NCBI GenBank assembly: GCA_001557505.1
Contig: LSAX01000006.1
Coordinates: 3,570,721 to 3,634,720 of the forward strand
Direction: 5' to 3'
Length of the DNA stretch: 64,000 nt
DNA from: Reticulascus tulasneorum
Lineage: Eukaryota; Ascomycota; Sordariomycetes; Glomerellales; Reticulascaceae
This document shows positions 45,735-57,435 of this stretch, piece by piece. The notes beneath the pieces were generated by a model, which was not told the DNA's origin, made no database searches, and was given only the letters and a program-made list of their open reading frames with translations. Within the stretch, counting starts at the first letter, position 1. Every line of letters begins with the position of its first letter. The position numbers and the translations under genes are program-made.

Positions 45735-47157
45735 TTTCATACATGTGGCGGGGGTTCATCCTGCGTATGTAGACTACATGGGAGGCATCAATGATGACTC
45801 ATCAATGATGACTTTATCATTAGCTAGACTAGACTCCACGTGTTAAACAATATCTAAATTTCTGAAGAGCCCCCTTTGTTGTCGTTCCGGTCTAGGGGTA
45901 GTCTTCAGGCCTACTGGCCATAAACAACTCTCAGGCCTACCTAGGATCGCGAACGGCATTATCTCTTCCCTACGTTTGAATAAAGAGTTTTAGGCTGCAG
46001 TCAAGTTGACAAAACCTCTCGTTAGCCCCTTCACAATCCCAGCCACAAGGTATAACTTGGGGTAAGGTACACCATCACACCTCTTCGTTCGTACAAAATC
46101 AAGTGATTCCTTGCTCCGCATTACTGGAACTAATTTCTAGGATACGTCGATTGCAATAGTCGAAAGTAGTTTCGTTTACGGGTCCTGGGTGTAAGATATC
46201 ACCATACCAGCACTCCGTCCCGGACTCTATCGCCGGGTAAATAATAACCTACGGCTTCAGCAAGACAGCTATCAACAGTCATAACGTCAAGAGCTAGCAT
46301 GACAGAGAGTGTCCGCGTGTCGCTGGCCTCTCTGCAGCACCTCCATGAGGATATGTATAGGATTTACTGGACCGGTTGGTGAAGGATGGGCTGAAGTGGA
46401 ACTGCAAGTTGTGCTGGGAATTGTTGAGACGCGTGACAAGCTGCTTGTTACTAAACTTGAAGATGAGCAAGAAATCCTTGACGAAACTAGGCATGGTTGA
46501 GCCTGATGCCAAGATCGAGGTGCAGGATGAACTACTAATTACATAACATAAAGATAATATTGACGACCCTTTGCATTTTCACAATACGAATTCGAGATAC
46601 AGTCGTCTGATGACACAATATTATTGACCGTCCCCCACGCTTTGGTTTCTACGTAGCTATCGGGTTGGTTTTGGTAGAGTCGTATGCGCCAACTTTCATG
46701 TTGGCAATGGCTAATATCACATCCCTTTCTGCGTTCATGGCTGAGGTGCTTGTTCTCATCATGCAGAGCTGCGACAGCTTTTCGCAGGTCGTAGCACTTG
46801 CTTCTGCTAGCAATCATCTCTATTTAATTTGGGAGTCATACTCACCAGCAATCATCGAGTGCTTGGCGTCGCGACTTGTGCCCGCATTTTCGGAAGCGTT
46901 GGTTGCTGTGAGTTACCCTGCTACAAGATTGTCGTGATTACCGTAGCTCAGACTGGCAACTCACTAGGCACGCGCTACGGAAACTGCGAAAAGCACTTTT
47001 CTATGTGGCAAACTGCCCCCAGGCAACTGTGACCTTGACCGGCTAATATGTGTTTACTGCAAGCCTCAGCCGTCAGAATTGCAGGCAGTGTTTAGCCTCC
47101 AACACCTTGTTCAGTGCGTCGAGTCCATATATTTACGTGGCGAAGTCTCAGGCTACG
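45735..47157. other. Intergenic, about 1.4 kb
   Basis: No supported gene. Overlapping ORFs lie at 46539-46937 on both strands. The minus frame has splice-like signals (GTGAGT near 46844) but no motif. This is where the cluster ends and the subtelomeric part begins. Confidence 0.45.
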
Positions 47158-48220
47158 ATGGTGATTGGAATCAGGAGGGTGGTCGCTTGCCCAGGGGTTC
47201 TGAGTGGCCCCAAGTCTCTAGCGCGCCATTTCACCGAGCCCTATCGGGCATTGTTTGCTGGCGCCTATTTGGCACGGTATTATGCTGAACCATTCACTTC
47301 AGCCGGTGTTCTATACGATCTTTCGCTCAACTTTCCCTCGAACTTACATGAATTCATCAAGGCTCAGCACAGATATTTTCCTTCTGAATACCATTGGGAC
47401 GAATATCCACTTCAGGAAGAAGATATATCTTACCTCGAACGTTTTATCCTATTTAATCAGTAGCTTAGCGTCCGTATAGAGAAACAAGACGTGATTTTCG
47501 GCCCATTTGCAGACTGGGTGTTAACCTCCGCTAAAGCATTAGCGACTGAAGAAAATTTCTGGTGGGCTGAGAGCCGGGTTCAGAGACGCCGTGTCTCCTT
47601 ATCAGGTTTTGCTGCAGGCTCCGAAGCAGGAGCTAAAATCGTCTTACGAGAGGTTATGCGGATGCTTGTGGCGAATGAACATTTGACTAGGTGTTTTCAG
47701 AATGTGGATGGCTGGTGGGGTCACGGGCGCGAGGCGGACAACGACGAAAGGGAGGTTCCATATATGAGCAAAGAAACCAAGACAGTACACATCATCCTTC
47801 TCGGCATATATCAACTGGAGGCTGCCATAATGCCAGCCAATTCCGATGACGGAATAATGATTGTGGAGCCAGCAACACGCCTTCCAGTTGGCGGTCTCAC
47901 TAAGCCTGTCGATATTTATGATATCCAGGAGTATCTGCAGCAGCGGTCAGGACGGCCAAATCAGCTAAACGGCCACGATGTCCCACCGCCGAGATTTCAG
48001 CTTTTTGCATTCATACTACGCCGATTATTTCAACCTGCAGTTCGGGCCAAATACTTGGCGTCGTGATTCGCTACGTGCAGATTTCCCTGAATTCGTAGCC
48101 GATCCTTCGATATTTTTGAATGCCAGCACCGGAGCTAATGCCTGGAGGGAAGGTCCAGATGGTACAAGGATACTTTTTAACTATATACCTGGCACATTCA
48201 CCTTTAGGAGAACAGACTAG
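47158..48220 (+). pseudogene. Unknown gene with one in-frame TAG
   Basis: One reading frame runs from an ATG at 47158 to 47945. It then splices over a 55-nt intron (47946-48000, GTCAGG..TCAG, branch GCTAAAC) into 48001-48220, ending FNYIPGTFTFRRTD. It would encode about 335 aa. The frame is broken only by TAG at 47461-47463, between ERFILFNQ and LSVRIEKQD. No intron of suitable phase removes it, so I call a nonsense-disabled gene. The sequence is rich in aromatic and charged residues (ENFWWAESRVQRRR, NVDGWWGHGREADNDE). I recognise no family. Readthrough or a sequencing error are alternatives. Confidence 0.5.
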
Positions 48221-48634
48221 CTAAAATAAATCACAATATAACGTATTGGTACATTCCCACCTGTGATCCTCCATATCTTCCTGAACGAGATCTGATAAAT
48301 GCAATATGTAACGATTTATGTAACAGTGAATGGCAGTTCTAGGCTTAACCGTTTGAGGGTACACTGGGCTCCATGGATATAGGGGAAACAACGTTTTCAA
48401 GGACCCTTGCAGGAGAATTGTCGCGTACATTAGTGGCTAAGTGTGACATGAGAACGTATGCGGATCTATATAAGTTGAGATACCTAGAGAACACAACTTC
48501 TGGTTTGCTGTGATGGCGCCCCGAAATTCGACATTCGAGCGACTTAGATTGCACAGATTCTCTTGCTGCTTAAGTGAAATGAATCGATTTGCAATTTTAC
48601 GCTCTTGTTGGGAGGCAACTACCATTAGAACATG
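48221..48634. other. Intergenic between convergent genes
   Basis: Short spacer between the broken gene and the SGNH esterase; no gene seen. Confidence 0.6.
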
Positions 48635-50583
48635 TTAGCCATTCCCGCCACAACCGCCCTGGCTGCCACCTCCTGCCGCATTTTGCACCTTGTTATTATT
48701 GTAGCACCGTTGGCGTGTCCATATCGGTGAGTTGAACCAGGCATGCCACTCGTACCCGTTCGCATCGGGCTTGTCAAAGTACTCAAAATGCCAGTTCGTG
48801 ATGCCAAGACCGAAGCAGCTCGTGGAGTTTGGGCGCAGACTCTGCTGACCGTGATCCCAAGTGGCCCAGCCAGTGCCGTAGATGTCATATGCGTCCAAGA
48901 CGACTTTGTACCAGGACTTACAGTCTTGCCTCGGCTCCGTAGGATACGGCCACAACCTTTCCTGCCGTCGAGGGTTGATGCGGTATTTGTACGAACCCAG
49001 TGTGTTCACTCCGCCCTGCTTCCAGTTCATGGGGTTGTTGGAAAACACGTCGCAGCGATCTAGAACTTCATTAATGTACTTGTTGCAATCGTCTAAGTTA
49101 AAGGCGCTCGCGCCATTGGAGAGCTGGATCTCGAAGTCGACTTCGTCCAACGTGCCTGCGTTGTACGTCTTAGAAAACTGCCAGTTCACGACCCCTGACG
49201 GGTGACCGCTGTTGGCAGAATCGCAAAAGTCCTTGGTATTGGAGTAAAGGGAGTATGCGCTGGCGTAGTGCCCCGTATCGTGGTCGGAGAAGCACTGCAG
49301 GTCCTGTGTCGTGCATCCCGGCCCGTCGATGCCTAGTATCCGGGCCCGCTCCTGCCTAATGGCATCCAGGGCAAATGCCGCAATAACTTGATGGCCCGCC
49401 ACGTTGGGATGGAAGATCTTTCCTATGCTGTCCGGGAGGATATATGAAAGGACGTTCTTCAGAAGGCCGCTTGGACAGGTTGGTGCGGTAACGCCCCGAC
49501 CACTGAGGCTCTTCGTATCTGGCGCGGGGCTCACGGCAGCTTCGCGCGCCATCGCGTAAGCCGTCTCTGCCTCTGCATCCAGAGCCGGCGCATCAGTCCA
49601 CGATTCGACGCTATCGGATTCAGATATGTTGCTCCGCATACGTATGGGACCTATGGGCACGTCTCCCAGGTTGACCCGCGTCGTGTCGAACTTGAAAAAT
49701 AGTTCCTTACTCCCAATCGTATCTGGGTTTGCGTTTGCGCCTTGGGTGCAGAAGCGGCCTTGCATGAGATGTGTCCATTCGTCCCAGTCTGCGACCACCA
49801 CTCTGGCGTTACGCCAACCACCCCCGGTGGTAGCGTCCCGCAAGGCCCGGTTTGTCGACTGGACGACCTGATTGAACGTGTTGCGGCGGGTCTTTGTGAG
49901 GCGCAGTCCGCCGAACGGCCAGCCCCATTGCTCCACCTCGCACGCATCCGTATTGTCGACAAAAAATTGCCCGTACAAGTTGAGGACGATGATACCGTTC
50001 TTGTTCATCTTTGTGTCTAGCTCTTGCAGCAGAGCCAAAATATTTTGCGTCAGATACTGATCAAGTGCAGTCTCGGCTTGGTTGAGGGCGTTCTGGCAAT
50101 CCTGCTCAGTTGCGAACCGGCTCAGGATACACTGGGCAATAATGTTGGACTATGCATCCGTCAATACAGGCATTGCCAAAACATAGACCCTCGCATGCCA
50201 ATGCATTAGGGTGTTGCCTGACTCACCAAGCACAAGTCATTTCCACCCGCAGTCATCACCGCCAGATCGATCCCGCCGGCCAGGCTGCGGATTTGACCCA
50301 GAATGCCCACAGATGTATCCCCAGAGCAGGCCGGGTAGATAAAGTTTTGTACTTTACCCATGAACCGTTGCATCACAACGGGGTACGCGCTGTCGTAACG
50401 AGCACAATCTCGCGTGGCCTGGTCGTTGCCATGGAGTCGCCCGGCTCCGATACCCGCCGTGAAGCTATCACCGACTGCGGCGAAGGTCTTGACCCAGGAC
50501 CAGTCGTCATATGCTTGAGAGGTCACAAGCTGGGCGCCTGCGAGGGCCCAACTTACGTGGAACAGTGTCTTGAGGGCGTACAT
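48635..50583 (-). CDS. Secreted SGNH/GDSL-type esterase with long C-terminal region
   Basis: Exons 50583-50227 and 50149-48635 (77-nt intron, GTGAGT..ATAG); 623 aa. The ATG at 50583 gives a signal peptide ending near AGAQLVTSQA. Block I is FAAVGDSFTAGIG (Ser40), block III TAGGNDLCL (Asn115) and the His block is KIFHPNVAGH (His366). The family hydrolyses acyl or acetyl esters of lipids and carbohydrates outside the cell. About 250 residues follow the catalytic domain. They hold paired cysteines and tryptophans (DCKSWYKVVLDAYDIYGTGWATWDHG) and end in a Gly-rich GGGSQGGCGGNG. I do not recognise this module; it may bind a polymer. Confidence 0.85.
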
Positions 50584-51565
50584 CCCAGTGTTGGGAGAGA
50601 TGAGCAATGAAAAAACCTGCTGAGAAACACAGAGTTCCCGGGGCTGATGGAGGAGTTGGAGGGCGAGATGTCGAACTGACTGTTTAGTTTGTCGCGGGAA
50701 GTCGCTGCCACCACTAGTAACAAAAGAGCACTGGCGCCAAGTGTGTGCAGAGCTTTGGACTCGTTATTGGTCCGGTGGCCAAAAGTAAGTCTTTGTCTTT
50801 TTTTGGACTAGTGCGCATTTGCTTCAGAGTCCTATTGTAGTTGACAAATTCTTAAAGCTCGATCACTCGGTCAATTAAGAGTAACTCCTATAACCCCTGC
50901 GCTTCAACTTTATGGTCAGGCACCGGCCTTTGGTAGTCCGGGTTTACGTGTCGCCCAGCCGTTGGGAAGCCGTCGGCATTGTTCCCAAACGAGTCCGAAA
51001 TGATCACCCTTATTCACCATCCACAATTCGGTCCCCACCCAGTCTAACGTAAGCAAACATGCTTGATTACTGGTTTAAGTAATCTGTGAGGTGGGACTGG
51101 CAATGCTAAAGCTGTCAAGTTACCTATCAAGCTGGCAAAATTGAGTTACTGTGAAATAACTTGGTTGTGAATTTAGTCTTGGCAGAGTTGCAAACATGGA
51201 CCCTCCTTCGATGCAACGCGCGAAATCTCACTGCATCTATTCCACTCAAGTGGCCGGATGAAAGCAGGACTAAAGGTTCGGCCGCAGAAATGATCACGTA
51301 ATATAATATGGGCATGCATCAGTAACTGGTGTCTTGGCAGAGCCTCGACTCATTGCATAATCTAGACTTGGTTCACCAATAATGTTCCGCTGGGGTAAGT
51401 TTGTCGCACTGCTGTCGTTTGTCTATTGCATCCAAAGGATCTCATGTTCGCAAGGTGACGAGTGCACTCCCCGTATGTGCTCTTCCAAAAACATCCCATC
51501 CTCCCCGTGCCTCAACTCGTCCTCTTGCCTCCTCCCCGAGTTTTAGTCCTGTATCGTTCACCATT
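50584..51565. other. Intergenic, divergent promoter region
   Basis: Between the SGNH esterase (minus) and the chitinase (plus). No ORF of note; a minus ORF at 51127-51315 lacks motifs. Confidence 0.55.
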
Positions 51566-53721
51566 ATGTCTCTCCCCAAAATCATCTCCATTCTGGGCCT
51601 CGCATTTCTAGTGCTCCCGTTTGCTACTGCCCAGGTTATACCGTGCAGCCTTGCAAACCCATGCAAAATCGGATGTTGTGGGAACGGTGGTTTGGCAGAT
51701 AACCCGTAAGTCTACGCTGGTCTTGCTACAGCATCGAGATATCAGCTAACGGCATGATTCGAGATTTATTTGCGGAACAGGTAAGTGGCCAGACATTTCT
51801 AGCCGTACTCTGCTGGTTTGAGCAGTTGTTTAACTGCAGAATGCTAATATGGCCAGGCCCTACCTTCTGCGGCCCGGGCAATTGTGTGACAAATTGCGAT
51901 TTCAAAGCAGATTGTGACCCAGGCGGCTGGGGCCAATACGCTGCGAGGACTACTTGCCCGTTGAATGTGTGCTGCAGCCCCTTTGGGTTCTGCGGTTTGA
52001 ACTCTGAGTCCCGGGCTCCGCGAGATCGCAGGACTGACATGAGTAGGAACGACGGACGAGTTTTGTCGAGGCGTGACCGTTCCTCGGCCGCACTGCACTG
52101 GCGGAAACAGTGTTTCCAACAGAGTCATCGGGTATTATGAAGGATGGAGTCTACAGAAGAAATGCGGAAGTTAGTTACGACGTCCCCGTTTTGATTAGGT
52201 CATGTTGTTTACCGCGAATAGCCATGAGCCCTGACCAGATCCCTCTTGGCGTCTACACACATTTGAACTATGCGTTTGCTTTCATCAACCCGAAGACGTA
52301 CAGAATCGACGACATGGACCCCTTCGTCGGCTCTATGTATCAGGACGTCACGTCGCTAAAATCAAGAGACCCGGGGCTACAAGTCTGGATCAGCATTGGG
52401 GGCTGGTCGTTCAACGACCCTGGGCCGACGGAATCCACCTTTTCGCAGTTGGCGGCATCGCCTGCGGCACAATCCGAGTTCTTTGCCTCTCTAATATCGT
52501 TTCTGTCTTCGAACAATTTTGATGGTGTAGACCTTGACTGGTAGGTGGATGGACTCACTTCAGTTGATGAGTGACGAATGCTGACCTGTCCTTTTTATTT
52601 TTCAGGGAATATCCTGTAGCTCCTGAGGTATGTTTATATTCGCCACAAGGAACCGAATGCATACTAAACATGTTTGGATGCTCTAGAGATTTGGAACACC
52701 AGAAGACTTTGTCAACTTCCCTGCCTTCCTTAAAAAGCTCCGCGCAGCCCTCAACGCCAGTGGTTTCTTGTTTGGCCTTTCAATTACCTTGGTGAGTCGC
52801 TGGTAATCTCGAATCATTCGGCCAGGTAGGCTAACAAGTGCAGCCATCCTCGTACTGGTATATGAAAGAGTTTGATATTGCCGCAATTGATCCCATCGTC
52901 GATTTCCAAAGCGTAATGACCTACGATCTACATGGGACATGGGACGCCAATAACCCATATATCTCAAACCTCGCGATGGCCCATACCAACTTGACCGAGA
53001 TTGAGCTGAGTTTGGATCTGCTCTGGCGCAATAACATCAATCCTGCGAGGGTTAACCTCGGCATCGGGTTCTACGGTAGGAGTAAGTTGCCCCAATCATC
53101 GCCAACAGCGCGTAGTCTCTAACATCTGCACAGGCTTTACCTTGAGCAATCCAGCCTGCAAGAGCACTGGGTGTCCATTTTCTGGCGGCGCTGTTAGTAC
53201 CATCCACCTCATTGCCCTGTGAATATTGAGAGGCTTACTTGTAAACCAACAGAACCCCGGTCCGTGTACCGAGACAAGCGGTATCCTCTCGGCGGAGGAG
53301 ATCCGCGAAATCGTGCGCAATGGTGCGGACGTCAAGCTAGATCCTGTGGCCGGTGTTCAGATCATCACATGGGGAGGAAATCAATGGGTTTCATACGACG
53401 ACGAAGTCACGTTAAAGATGAAGGTCGACTTTGCCAACAAGTTCTGCATTGGAGGGTTAGTCAAATATGTTCCGTTGCTATACTTTGTCGATATGCTAAT
53501 CACGCCACCCCTATAGAATGCTCATTTGGGCCGTAGACCTGGACGATCTGAAGGGAACTTCAATCAATGCTCTGGCCGCCGCCATGGGCAAGCCACCGAG
53601 CATAATTGGTGACGAAATTGACGATTCGTGGACTGGGCCGGACTTGGGCACTGTATGGGGTGGGGACCTGCTACGATCGAGGATGGCAGAAAGGGACGCG
53701 TCTCAAGCCCAGACTTCGTAG
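51566..53721 (+). CDS. GH18 chitinase with N-terminal chitin-binding (CBM18-like) region
   Basis: Eleven exons: 51566-51705, 51764-51780, 51857-51994, 52047-52169, 52222-52540, 52606-52627, 52687-52791, 52844-53081, 53134-53192, 53253-53455 and 53517-53721; introns 52-76 nt; 522 aa. A signal peptide (LGLAFLVLPFATA) precedes a cysteine-rich region, about residues 25-115, with NVCCSPFGFCGTTDEFC typical of CBM18. The GH18 barrel follows: VIGYYEGW, YTHLNYAF, VWISIGGWSF and the active site FDGVDLDWEYP (proton donor Glu247), then MTYDLHGTWD and GFYGR. The domain order recalls the fungal killer-toxin-like class V subgroup C chitinases, but without their LysM repeats and long C terminus. It is predicted to cut chitin outside the cell. 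Confidence 0.92.
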
Positions 53722-54816
53722 AACCTGCCCGGTTTAGTAACTGGTACTAGGTAAAAGTGGAAGTTATGTGTTCAATAACGGTTCAAATCAAGACTGCATC
53801 TTTACAATATCTACCTAGTCGCAGCGTCTCAGTGCGTGATCACCTCCTCGATCTAGATAAATTCTTACATGATACTGGATTCTGCGTAAACACTTGCAAA
53901 TAATCTTAGGTGTCACAGCCTAACCAGTCTCAAACTAACAAGCCCATCTTCAAATATCTGCTTACACGCAGTAACACCCACGGTCCCTCAGTACGTGATC
54001 ACCTACTCCATGTACATAGAATATTACATCTTACTAGATTCTGGATACGCGCCACTATTCAAAACTTAACTCTTGTAGGCTGGCATATTTAACTCACTTC
54101 CAAGAGTCTGTGCCACAAAGTGGCCCTAGACAAGGAGATTATCCCGGTTCCATGCATAGTCAAGAAACTAACCCGGCTCGAGATAACCTCGAAGTTACAT
54201 CCCAACCCGAAAAGGGAAGCCCCGGGTCGAACAACACGGGGTTACTAATCAGTATTTTCTCATTCATGTACTATGTGTATTAGTCGGCTGACGAGTGTAA
54301 GTTGCTCCAGCCTCGGAAGGGAGAGGGTCGGAAACTCGGCTGAAAACGGTAAACCATAGTGCTTATTTCTTGTTATGCCTTTTTTGTCACTCTTGGCGCT
54401 GATCGGTTATGGATCGTTTGGAATTAAGAGCAAACTAACAGGTGACGCTAACTTGCTGACTAGCAGACTGGTAGACGATTTTTCCCTGGCTCAACTATCC
54501 CGCAGTGGGTCTAGCGACCGAACGCCGAAGGCTACATACCTATTAATACGCCGTTGGTGAGAATTAGTGGTGCTGTATTGCCAAGTGGCGCCTAGATAGT
54601 AAGTTTTTCCGGTACTTAAATTAAACAGGGGTATATACTATTATACTCCTACATACATAATGCATTTACTTGAGATTCCCTACCTGTAACTGGTAATACC
54701 ATGTTTAATGTTATCCTCTATTATTGTGTTGAGACCCGAGTTTAAGACTGCCATCCACGCTTGACCTCCGTCGACTGCTAGCGAGGCTTGTGATCGCGCT
54801 CTGAGCAACAAGAATC
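53722..54816. other. Intergenic, about 1.1 kb
   Basis: Contains a diverged tandem duplication of about 110-130 nt right after the chitinase. The rest is AT-rich with no ORF above 61 codons. Confidence 0.55.
53799..54085. repeat. Diverged tandem duplication
   Basis: Copy 1 (about 53799-53917) and copy 2 (about 53948-54085) share, in order, CAATATCT/AAATATCT, CGCAG, CTCAGTRCGTGATCACCT, TCTTACATGATACTGGATTCTG versus ATCTTACTAGATTCTGGATACG, and CTTAGGTGTCACAG versus CTTGTAGGCTGGCA. Confidence 0.65.
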
Positions 54817-55932
54817 ATGAACCACCGCGTGTTATACGCGGCTCGTCTGCTTCTATTAACCCTGCTACTCGGGAGCGCCGCAGCATGCCCCGACTCGGAT
54901 TCATTCATCTTGCTTCCGGATGGTCGAGTTCACGGCCATAGGCACTCTTCATTGCGCGTAGCTCACCAGAATAGCACGAGCTTGGAGAAAAGATATATAC
55001 GAATTATCCCAAACGACGGTAACCCGAATAGCGGACGCGGACGCAACGACTTTGGGGAATTATGGCCAGGTGGAACGATCCCTTGGTGTTTTGCCACCAC
55101 CGTTACTGCGGCGGACCGGCTAACCCTGCGCTTGAGTCTCGCTGCGGCGTGGAATCTATGGGTGACCGCCGGGATTGACCGGCGTCAAATCAACTTCAAA
55201 GAGGGGAATCCTGTGGAATGTAGTGAGCGGGCCAATTATCTCGAGGTCAAGACCGAAGTCGCCGACATGCATAGCACTCTTGGAAAAGAGGGCGAATCGA
55301 CCATGGTTTTGACGTTGAACGCGGCGTTTGGCCTCGGGGACCGCATCGCAAATTATGCTCATGAAATTGGACAGTAGGTTGTTTGGTCCATCCAAACAAA
55401 AGCTACTCGCTAATCCACTGCTTCCTTAAGTGCGTTTGGGCTCCTGCACGAGCACCAAAGATCCGATCAATGGGATAGGTCTTATGGAGGCTCAGCACCA
55501 GCAAATAACTTTATCTTCCACTGCGCAAACTTAGCTGACTACCAAGCTCGTATTGCCGGCAGGCCACAACATGAGATAGACCAAATTTGCAGGTCTCGAT
55601 CACTATCCAGGCAGCATAACTTCAACGGCAAAGAGATCCTCCCATTCAATGCTTTTGTCACAATGGGTAGCCCATTTGATCGCAAGTCCATCATGCTGTA
55701 CACATCCAGAATGGGTGGGGTCTTGGTAAATGGCGTTAAGCAGGTTGTCTATACGTATGCTGATGGGACGGAGGTCGTTACAATGCGTTCTGTCAGTGCC
55801 GGCGACGTGGAGAACCTGAAACAACTCTATCCCACCTCCGAGCCACAAGAGGCAACTTGTATGCCCTTCCAAAATTGCAGCCCGTTGCAGGCCCTATTTC
55901 GAAAGGTCACGGGGTGCAGTGCTCGTTCATGA
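54817..55932 (+). CDS. Secreted astacin-like zinc metalloprotease
   Basis: Exons 54817-55373 and 55431-55932 (57-nt intron, GTAGGT..TAAG); 352 aa. The intron splits the zinc site: CA|T makes His186, giving HEIGHAFGLLHEH (182-194), a full HExxHxxGxxH. Unspliced reading would show a false HEIGQ. The Met-turn is SIMLY (Met274). A signal peptide (LLLLTLLLGSAAA) and a basic propeptide end (LEKRY) are present; LWPGGTIPWCF is the usual start of astacin-type catalytic domains. It lies between the chitinase and the LysM gene. Fungal secreted metalloproteases can process plant or fungal chitinases, so a link with its neighbours is plausible. Confidence 0.88.
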
Positions 55933-57435
55933 AGAGATTCACGCAGCGCCTTATTTGATATTGTGGTAGTTGGGTTATTCTCCTTTGAAAAGAATGATTC
56001 TTTGGAATAAATGTGGCTCTGCTACAGATGATGATGCTTGGGCTTATTTAGCGCTTTGGATTCTGCCCAATTCTAGATTGACGCGTTTAGTTGTCCTACC
56101 ACCACAATTTACTTACAAGTAACTACCATAACTATCATACCCATGTTGTAGGCTAACCGCCTCGCTCCAACATCAGTTTTGAATGAGAAAATTTAAACAG
56201 GGATGGATTCCCGAGCTTGATGGTGGTTAAAGCATGCTGGCAGGTGTTTTTTCTCATTTCGATCCACCGTGCTCTTTACATCCCGGCAGATCGGGCAGGA
56301 ACCCACGCCCTTCAACAACTTTCAGGAAGCTACTGAGTACTAAGCGATGCCATTTTGACAAGAAATAGAGGCTGACTGTAGCATGGAAGCCCTAGTATAG
56401 AAATAAGTACGAGATTCAACAGTTGGGGCAAGTGACGGGGAATCTGCCGGAATTGATGGGTATTGACTACAGGTAGCCTACCAGCCATGGGCGATTAACG
56501 CCGTTTATTATGGATGCCGAAAATAATATATTCATCAATATCTAGTGCCATGGGCGAAACTACGCAGCTGTCACACTCTTCATCTTGGCTCTCGAAACAG
56601 ATCGCTAGTCTAGCTTCTTGACTTGCTGTTTATGTCCCTAGTGCGACGTGCCATGGGCATGGTCTTCGAGATCGAATGCAGTCGTGTACTAAAGAGCTCA
56701 TCTGTTAGACATTTATTCAAATGCAATAGTGAGAGAATGATGTATGGATATGCGATATGTCCGCTGGTCCGCTGATGACATGGTCGCAAAGGCACCAGCG
56801 ACCACACTCGATGTAAAGTCCCGTGCTTCGGCTTAGTTGGCAATAGCGCGCGCCCAAACACACGCTTATGCTGATAAGAACTAGGGGACACCTCAGAACA
56901 GAATAGAACCAAAATTTGCCACTAGCAAAAGTGTGTCGTCCCATTTCGAGTGTGCCAAGAATGGCCATGATACGGGTCACTAAGTTGGAGCCTATGCCAC
57001 AGATGAGATATGAGACGGAAGCATAGCTCGGTTTTCTAGTAAGCTCCGATACTACGTGGAGTATGGCGGAGCCTGTGTTGGATTGCTAGTGCGAATGTTA
57101 TGGTGCATACGGTCCGTACAGATGTGCAGATACGTTGTGGACATTAGCAGATTGCCACTGTAAGCTGACTCAGCCGATAGAGAAGCTTGCAGGGTGGATT
57201 AGTGTCTGCAACTTGATCCACCGGCGACTGCTCGGCGTAGTGCCGGTAGCACCGTTGACCGAAGAATACCAGTTCTTGATGGTATCCGGGACAAGTTGCT
57301 GCCCACCGTTCTCAGCTGCCAATCCTCAGCGAACTTCAGCAACGTTGCTCTCTTAGACTTGAATGGTTCTCGACCGCTCTCCGTTTGCCTTGTTATAACT
57401 CTATTTTTTTTAGATCCAACGCATTGCAAACCAAA
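55933..57435. other. Intergenic, about 1.5 kb
   Basis: Promoter side of the LysM gene. Minus ORFs at 56610-56980 overlap each other and carry no motif. No gene called. Confidence 0.5.

Noticed and set aside
46539..46980. Spliced small gene on the minus strand
   Set aside because: A GTGAGT and several AGs exist, but the intron would be only 39 nt and several frames compete equally.
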